Assembly: GCA_947568835.1 (NCBI GenBank)
Contig: OX387612.1
Coordinates: forward strand, 6,882,001 to 6,946,000
Direction of reading: 5' to 3'
DNA: 64,000 nucleotides
Source of the DNA: Protonemura montana
Lineage: Eukaryota > Arthropoda > Insecta > Plecoptera > Nemouridae
In this document: positions 59,501 to 64,000 of the stretch, in pieces
Layout: every line of letters begins with the position of its first letter
Position numbering within the stretch: the stretch's first letter is position 1
Made by a program: the position numbers and the translations under genes
The notes under the pieces: model-generated
What the model saw: only the letters and a program-made list of their open reading frames with translations
What the model was told of the DNA's origin: nothing
The model's database searches: none

Positions 59501-61214
59501 CCCTGCATTGATACAGTCTAGCCCGTGAGAGAAGATACCAGCACAAGGACTGCTCCCCTGCATTGCTACAGTCTAGCCCGTGAGAGAAGATACCAGCACA
59601 AGGACTGCTCCCCTGCATTGCTACAGTCTAGCCTGTGAGAGAAGATACCAGCACAAGGACTGTCCCCCTGCATTGCTACAGTCTAGCCCGTGAGAGAAGA
59701 TACCAGCATAATGACTGTCCCCTGCATTGCTACAGTCTAGCCCGTGAGAGAAGATACCAGCACAAGGACTTCCCCCAGCATTGCTACAGTCTAGCCAGTG
59801 AGAGAAGATACCAGCACAAGGACTTCCCCCAGCATTGCTACAGTCTAGCCCGTGAGAGAAGATACCAGCACAAGGACTGTCTTCAGCATTGCTACAGTCT
59901 AGCCCGTGAGAGAAGATACCAGCACAAGAACTGTCCCCTGCATTGCTACAGTCTAGCCCGTGAGAGAAGATACCAGCACAAGGACTGTCCCAGCATTGCT
60001 ACAGTCTAGCCCGTGAGAGAAGATACCAGCACAAGGACTGTCTCCAGCATTGCTACAGTCTAGCCCGTGAGAGAAGATACCAGCACAAGAACTGTCCCCT
60101 GCATTGCTACAGTCTAGCCCGTGAAAGAAGATACCAGCACAAGGACTGTCCCCTGCATTGCTACAGTCTAGCTCGTGAGAGAAGATAACAGCACAAGGAC
60201 TGCCCCCAGCATTGCTACAGTCTAGCTCGTGAGAGAAGATAACAGCACAAGGACTGTCCCCAGCATTGCTACAGTCTAGCCCGTGAGAGAAGATACCAGC
60301 ACAAGGACTGTCTTCAGCATTGCTACAGTCTAGCCCGTGAGAGAAGATACCAGCACAAGAACTGTCCCCTGCATTGCTACAGTCTAGCCCGTGAGAGAAG
60401 ATACCAGCACAAGGACTGTCCCAGCATTGCTACAGTCTAGCCCGTGAGAGAAGATACCAGCACAAGAACTGTCCCCTGCATTGCTACAGTCTAGCCCGTG
60501 AGAGAAGATACCAGCACAAGGACTGTCCCCTGCATTGCTACAGTCTAGCCCGTGAGAGAAGTTACCAGCACAAGGACTGTCCCCTGCATTGCTACAGTCT
60601 AGCCCGTGAGAGAAGATACCAGCACAAGGACTGTCCCCCAGCATTGCTACAGTCTAGCCCGTGAGAGAAGATACCAGCACAAGGACTGTCCCCTGCATTG
60701 TTACAGTCCAGCCCGTGAGAGAAGATACCAACACAAGGACTGGCCCCTGCATTGCTACAGTCTAGCCCGTGAGAGAAGATACCAGCACAAGGACTGTCCC
60801 CTGCATTGCTACAGTCTAGCCCGTGAGAGAAGATACCAGCACAAGGACTGTCCCCTGCATTGCTACAGTCTAGCCCGTGAGAGAAGTTACCAGCACAAGG
60901 ACTGTCCCCTGCATTGCTACAGTCTAGCCCGTGAGAGAAGATACCAGCACAAGGACTGTCCCCCAGCATTGCTACAGTCTAGCCCGTGAGAGAAGATACC
61001 AGCACAAGGACTGTCCCCTGCATTGTTACAGTCCAGCCCGTGAGAGAAGATACCAACACAAGGACTGGCCCCTGCATTGCTACAGTCTAGCCCGTGAGAG
61101 AAGATACCAGCACAAGGACTGTCCCCTGCATTGCTACAGTCTAGCCCGTGAGAGAAGATACCAGCACAAGGACTGTCCCCTGCATTGTTACAGTCTAGCC
61201 CGTGAGAGAAGATA
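56600..61214 (-). repeat. Giant family A array, about 85 copies of a 54-bp unit
   Basis: 4.6 kb of the unit ctacagtctagcccgtgag...ctgcattg with few indels. Each unit carries the inverted pair gactgt/acagtc separated by 13 bases. Diagnostic variants recur at fixed distances, showing duplicated blocks: gtctagccag at 56981 and 57413 (432 = 8 units), ggactatccc at 58631 and 59386 (755, about 14 units), cttcagcatt at 59881 and 60312 (431), ttacagtcca at 60701 and 61026 (325, about 6 units). No family flank was recognised at either end. All long open frames inside are repeat artefacts. It probably lies in the CRIP-like gene's first intron. Confidence 0.95.
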
Positions 61215-61426
61215 TCTTCAACGATTTTGAATTAAAAGAAGTTTACAGGTACAGAAAAAGATGGTATAATTAAAAATTTTCAGCATTACCATGAAGTATG
61301 AATACGCCGTCGACAAGACCGTAAATCGAAACAACCGGTTACACACAGTGAGAGACCATCTTTTGGTAATAGGGCTAATTCATCGACTTATAATTCTCAC
61401 GACGATCAACCGTCATCTACTAAAAT

Positions 61427-61815
61427 ATTTGGCGTGTTGTAAACACCAGTTCTCTTGATATTACCGAAGTTAAGCAACACTGCACTGGGCAGGTATTGGA
61501 TGGGTGACCGCCATACACATGCCCGGTCGCGAAGTTGGATATATGAAAGTTAGTACAGCAACTTCACTCGCCTTGCTTGTCAACCTCTGAACAGCATGGA
61601 TTTGTGGAGGAATCCTGTTGTTCGCGTTGTACCGTCCTTCGGAAGTTGCCTTAGTGCCCGTCGGCAGGAGTAGGCTACATGCCGGCACCGGGTTTCTCCA
61701 CCTACATCCTACACTAGTTTGGTTCATCATCATCCACTCATTCACCAACGCCAATAGACCAGTACCGCTGGGCCCGTATTCAAAATAGTGCGTTGTTAAT
61801 CCCACTTAACGATCA
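61427..61815 (+). mobile_element. 5S-derived SINE, full length (copy S8)
   Basis: Head ttggcgtgttg, then ttaccgaagttaagcaac and tattggatgggtgaccgcc, the last being closer to genuine 5S rRNA than other copies. Body and tail follow. It lies about 210 bp beyond the end of the giant 54-bp array. Confidence 0.8.
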
Positions 61816-62271
61816 ACCACAAATCAATCCGTCTACCTAGTCTTGCACGTGTCAAAACATCTAAAAACAAGTGTGGTACTAGCGTTGTTTTTTTGATCAC
61901 CGTCTAAAAAGTTGCTACAAAGTGAAATTAAACTTGGAATTATTCGATGTTTCTGGACAACTAATATGACATTTCTCTTGCATGCACCACTGTAAGCTGT
62001 AAGAACCGAATAACTAGAAACCATATTTTAGTAAAAGGCCAAAAAGACGAACTCTCATCTAGAATTTTCAGAGACAACATATTTTATTAATATGATTCAT
62101 GACTACAGGCGTGGAACAAAATTTTCATATTTTCCTGGAACAAAAAAGGAATGGTATGTGCTTGCCACACGACCGTCTTATGAAGAAATTTCATGAAAAT
62201 AACTCTTGGATCGATTTAACTGAAAGACAAATTGATATTGTTTTAGTGTTTCAAAAATGTACCTCTTAAAC

Positions 62272-62505
62272 AATTTAGCTGTCAGAATTGATTGATTGAG
62301 CTTCGTTGCCAAATGCCAGTGCTTTTGGGTTGTTTTAAACAATCACTGGATCATCTGATACCAAGGGGTGAAAGTAGGTACGTCATACGTGAGAATTGAC
62401 AACTGAGCTTATATGGTCAAGTCGAGACGGGTCAATCGAACCAATATCATTCCTTTCTCTAAGCCAAGACAATCATAATTGCCACTTGAAAACTTGGAAC
62501 CATCC
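62272..62505 (-). mobile_element. Family G element with one repeat unit
   Basis: Starts with the family flank (agctgtcagaattgattgat, gcttcgttgccaaatgc), then one degenerate 118-bp unit (gtaggtacgt, gacaactgagcttatatggt, gtcgagacggg) and the opposite edge (ttgccacttgaaaacttgg). Confidence 0.65.
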
Positions 62506-62527
62506 TAAACTTGGAACCATCCTAAAC

Positions 62528-62808
62528 TTGGAGGAATTGAACTCGCCATACTTATCAACCTTGTAAAAGATTTGTAAAGAATCGCGTCGTACCGTCCTTC
62601 GGAAGGGACGTTAAGCCGGTGGTCCTCTTGATGCTCTTTGACAAGAGTAAGCTACGTGCCGGCACCGGGTTTCCCTCCCTGTCTTCTACCTAAGTTAGGT
62701 TCATCATCATCCTCGTCATTACTTGTTCATTTAAAGACGCCTTAAGACTTGTGCCACAGAGCCCGTTTTCAAAACAGTGCGTCGTTAAACGTCACAAATA
62801 AAAGGAAG
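62528..62808 (+). mobile_element. 5S-derived SINE, 5' truncated (copy S9)
   Basis: Body from the actcgcc..ttatcaacc segment onward, with cgtccttcggaagggacg and an intact tail (acagtgcgtcgttaaacg). No 5S head. Confidence 0.7.
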
Positions 62809-63208
62809 GGTCAAATGCGGTGCTAGAAAGGGTCATACGAATACAATACAAAAAAAGGATTTTCAGAATTTTCTTTACAGAGATGTGGTTACAAACACTT
62901 TAGAATAATAATCAGAATAAACAAGAATTTCCTTCATCATTGTCCACATTTTCTCATTTTCTCTTTAACTTTGCCAGTATCTTCATTACATCTCACAGCC
63001 TGGGACGGATTTGAGACAAGAACCAGATTATATCACGTGCCGAGGCTCTGCATCGAAAATATACCAAAATAGCAGGAGCACATTTATTTTAATTTTCTTA
63101 ACCTTCAACCATGTCATACAAAATGTTCTTCTCTTCAATCTCTTCTTCTCTTCTCTGAAAACTGCAACCAGCACATTGTATATTGAAACAGCATGTCTTA
63201 TTTTCTTC

Positions 63209-63802
63209 AAACACGTGAAAGTTGCACTGGGGCAGAGTCACATGCCCAGTCGAACACGTGAAAGTTGCACTGGGACAGAGTCACATGCCCAGTCAAACAC
63301 GTGAAAGTTGCACTGGGGCAGTCACATGCCCAGTCGAACACGTGAAAGTTGCACTGGGACAGAGTCACATACCCAGTCGAACACGTGAAAGTTGCACTGG
63401 GACAGAGTCACATGCCCAGTCGAACACGTGAAAGTTGCACTGGGACAGAGTCACATGCCCAGTCGAACACGTGAAAGTTGCACTGGGACAGAGTCACATG
63501 CCCAGTCGAACACGTGAAAGTTGCACTGGGACAGAGTCACATGCCCAGTCGAACACGTGAAAGTTGCACTGGGACAGAGTCACATGCCCAGTCGAACACG
63601 TGAAAGTTACACTGGGGCAGAGTCACATGCCCAGTCGAACACGTGAAAGTTGTACTGGGGCAGAGTCACATGCCCAGTCGAACGCGTGAAAGTTGCACTG
63701 GGACAGAGTCACATGCCCAGTCGAACACGTGAAAGTTGCACTGGGGCAGAGTCACATGCCCAGTCGAACACGTGAAAGTTGCACTGGGGCAGAGTCACAT
63801 GT
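63209..63802 (+). repeat. 43-bp tandem array, about 13.8 copies, with a CACGTG in almost every unit
   Basis: Unit aacacgtgaaagttgcactg, gggcagagtcacatgcccag, tcg. Each unit carries the palindrome CACGTG (one variant reads gcgtg) and a short stem actggg/cccagt. Units vary at a g/a position (ggggca or gggaca). The array stops at gtccgtgg. Confidence 0.92.
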
Positions 63803-64000
63803 CCGTGGATCGCTTCCGGTACACAGCTCATGCAAATAACCCACACCTTCAGGATACAATATTTGCTCCTGCTAAAATGAAAAATAATTAATGAACATCT
63901 TTTTTTGAGCCTTTAACATCCATAACATTAATTTTAATCGTTCATTTGGATAAATATACATCACTAAATAAGTGTACGCTGCTCCGCAGTCGTTTTTGAA

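Noticed and set aside
56600-61214. Possible CRISPR-like regular repeats
   Set aside because: Units are contiguous with no unique spacers, and the DNA is clearly eukaryotic.
1-64000. tRNA, rRNA genes, LTR elements and autonomous transposase genes
   Set aside because: None recognised: 5S similarity is confined to SINE heads, and no long transposase, integrase or capsid-like frame is present.

Overview
Eukaryotic nuclear DNA, almost certainly from an insect. Evidence: spliced genes with GT/AG introns, AT-rich non-coding sequence, a TCF/pangolin gene with insect-style N-terminal exons, and a small secreted Kazal protein of insect type. A hemipteroid insect is my best guess, but the order is an inference I cannot prove from this window.

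Three host genes can be supported. (1) pangolin/TCF on the minus strand: exon 1 (27987-28133), exon 2 (27345-27426) and exon 3 (16325-16428) join in frame. They encode the beta-catenin-binding N-terminus and the start of the central region. The gene runs off to the left with no further exon recognised. (2) A complete small gene on the plus strand, exons 35116-35128, 35781-35990 and 36945-36979, encoding an 85-residue secreted six-cysteine Kazal-like protein. (3) The first coding exon (49208-49247) of a CRIP-type LIM-domain protein on the plus strand, with an Inr-like promoter.

The rest is dominated by repeats. About 17 kb (roughly a quarter) is tandem array: 54-bp family A (six arrays, the largest about 85 copies at 56600-61214), 53-bp family B (two arrays in opposite orientation), 114-bp family D (three arrays), 118-bp family G (two arrays and a single-unit copy), and single arrays of 26, 90, 70 and 43 bp. 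Several arrays sit inside dispersed non-autonomous elements, so the same element occurs with zero, one or many units. Interspersed elements include a 5S-rRNA-derived SINE (nine copies), a MITE of about 315 bp with inverted ends (family C), a young 400-bp inverted-repeat relative of it, a fold-back family (J), a hairpin-ended family (K) with target-site duplications, and a LINE 3' end.

Layout: 1-16 kb, repeat-rich DNA downstream of pan exon 3 (probably its next intron); 16.3-28.1 kb, pan exons 3 to 1 with a 10.9-kb intron full of repeats; 28.1-28.8 kb, GC/CpG-rich pan promoter region; 29-35 kb, repeats; 35.1-37.1 kb, Kazal gene; 37-49 kb, repeats; 49.2 kb onward, CRIP exon 1 and what is probably its first intron, holding the giant family A array. 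Long open frames inside the arrays are by-products of unit lengths divisible by three, not genes. The most notable signals are family B being an amplified copy of the family C element end, the array-bearing mobile family A with higher-order structure, and the 5S-derived SINE.
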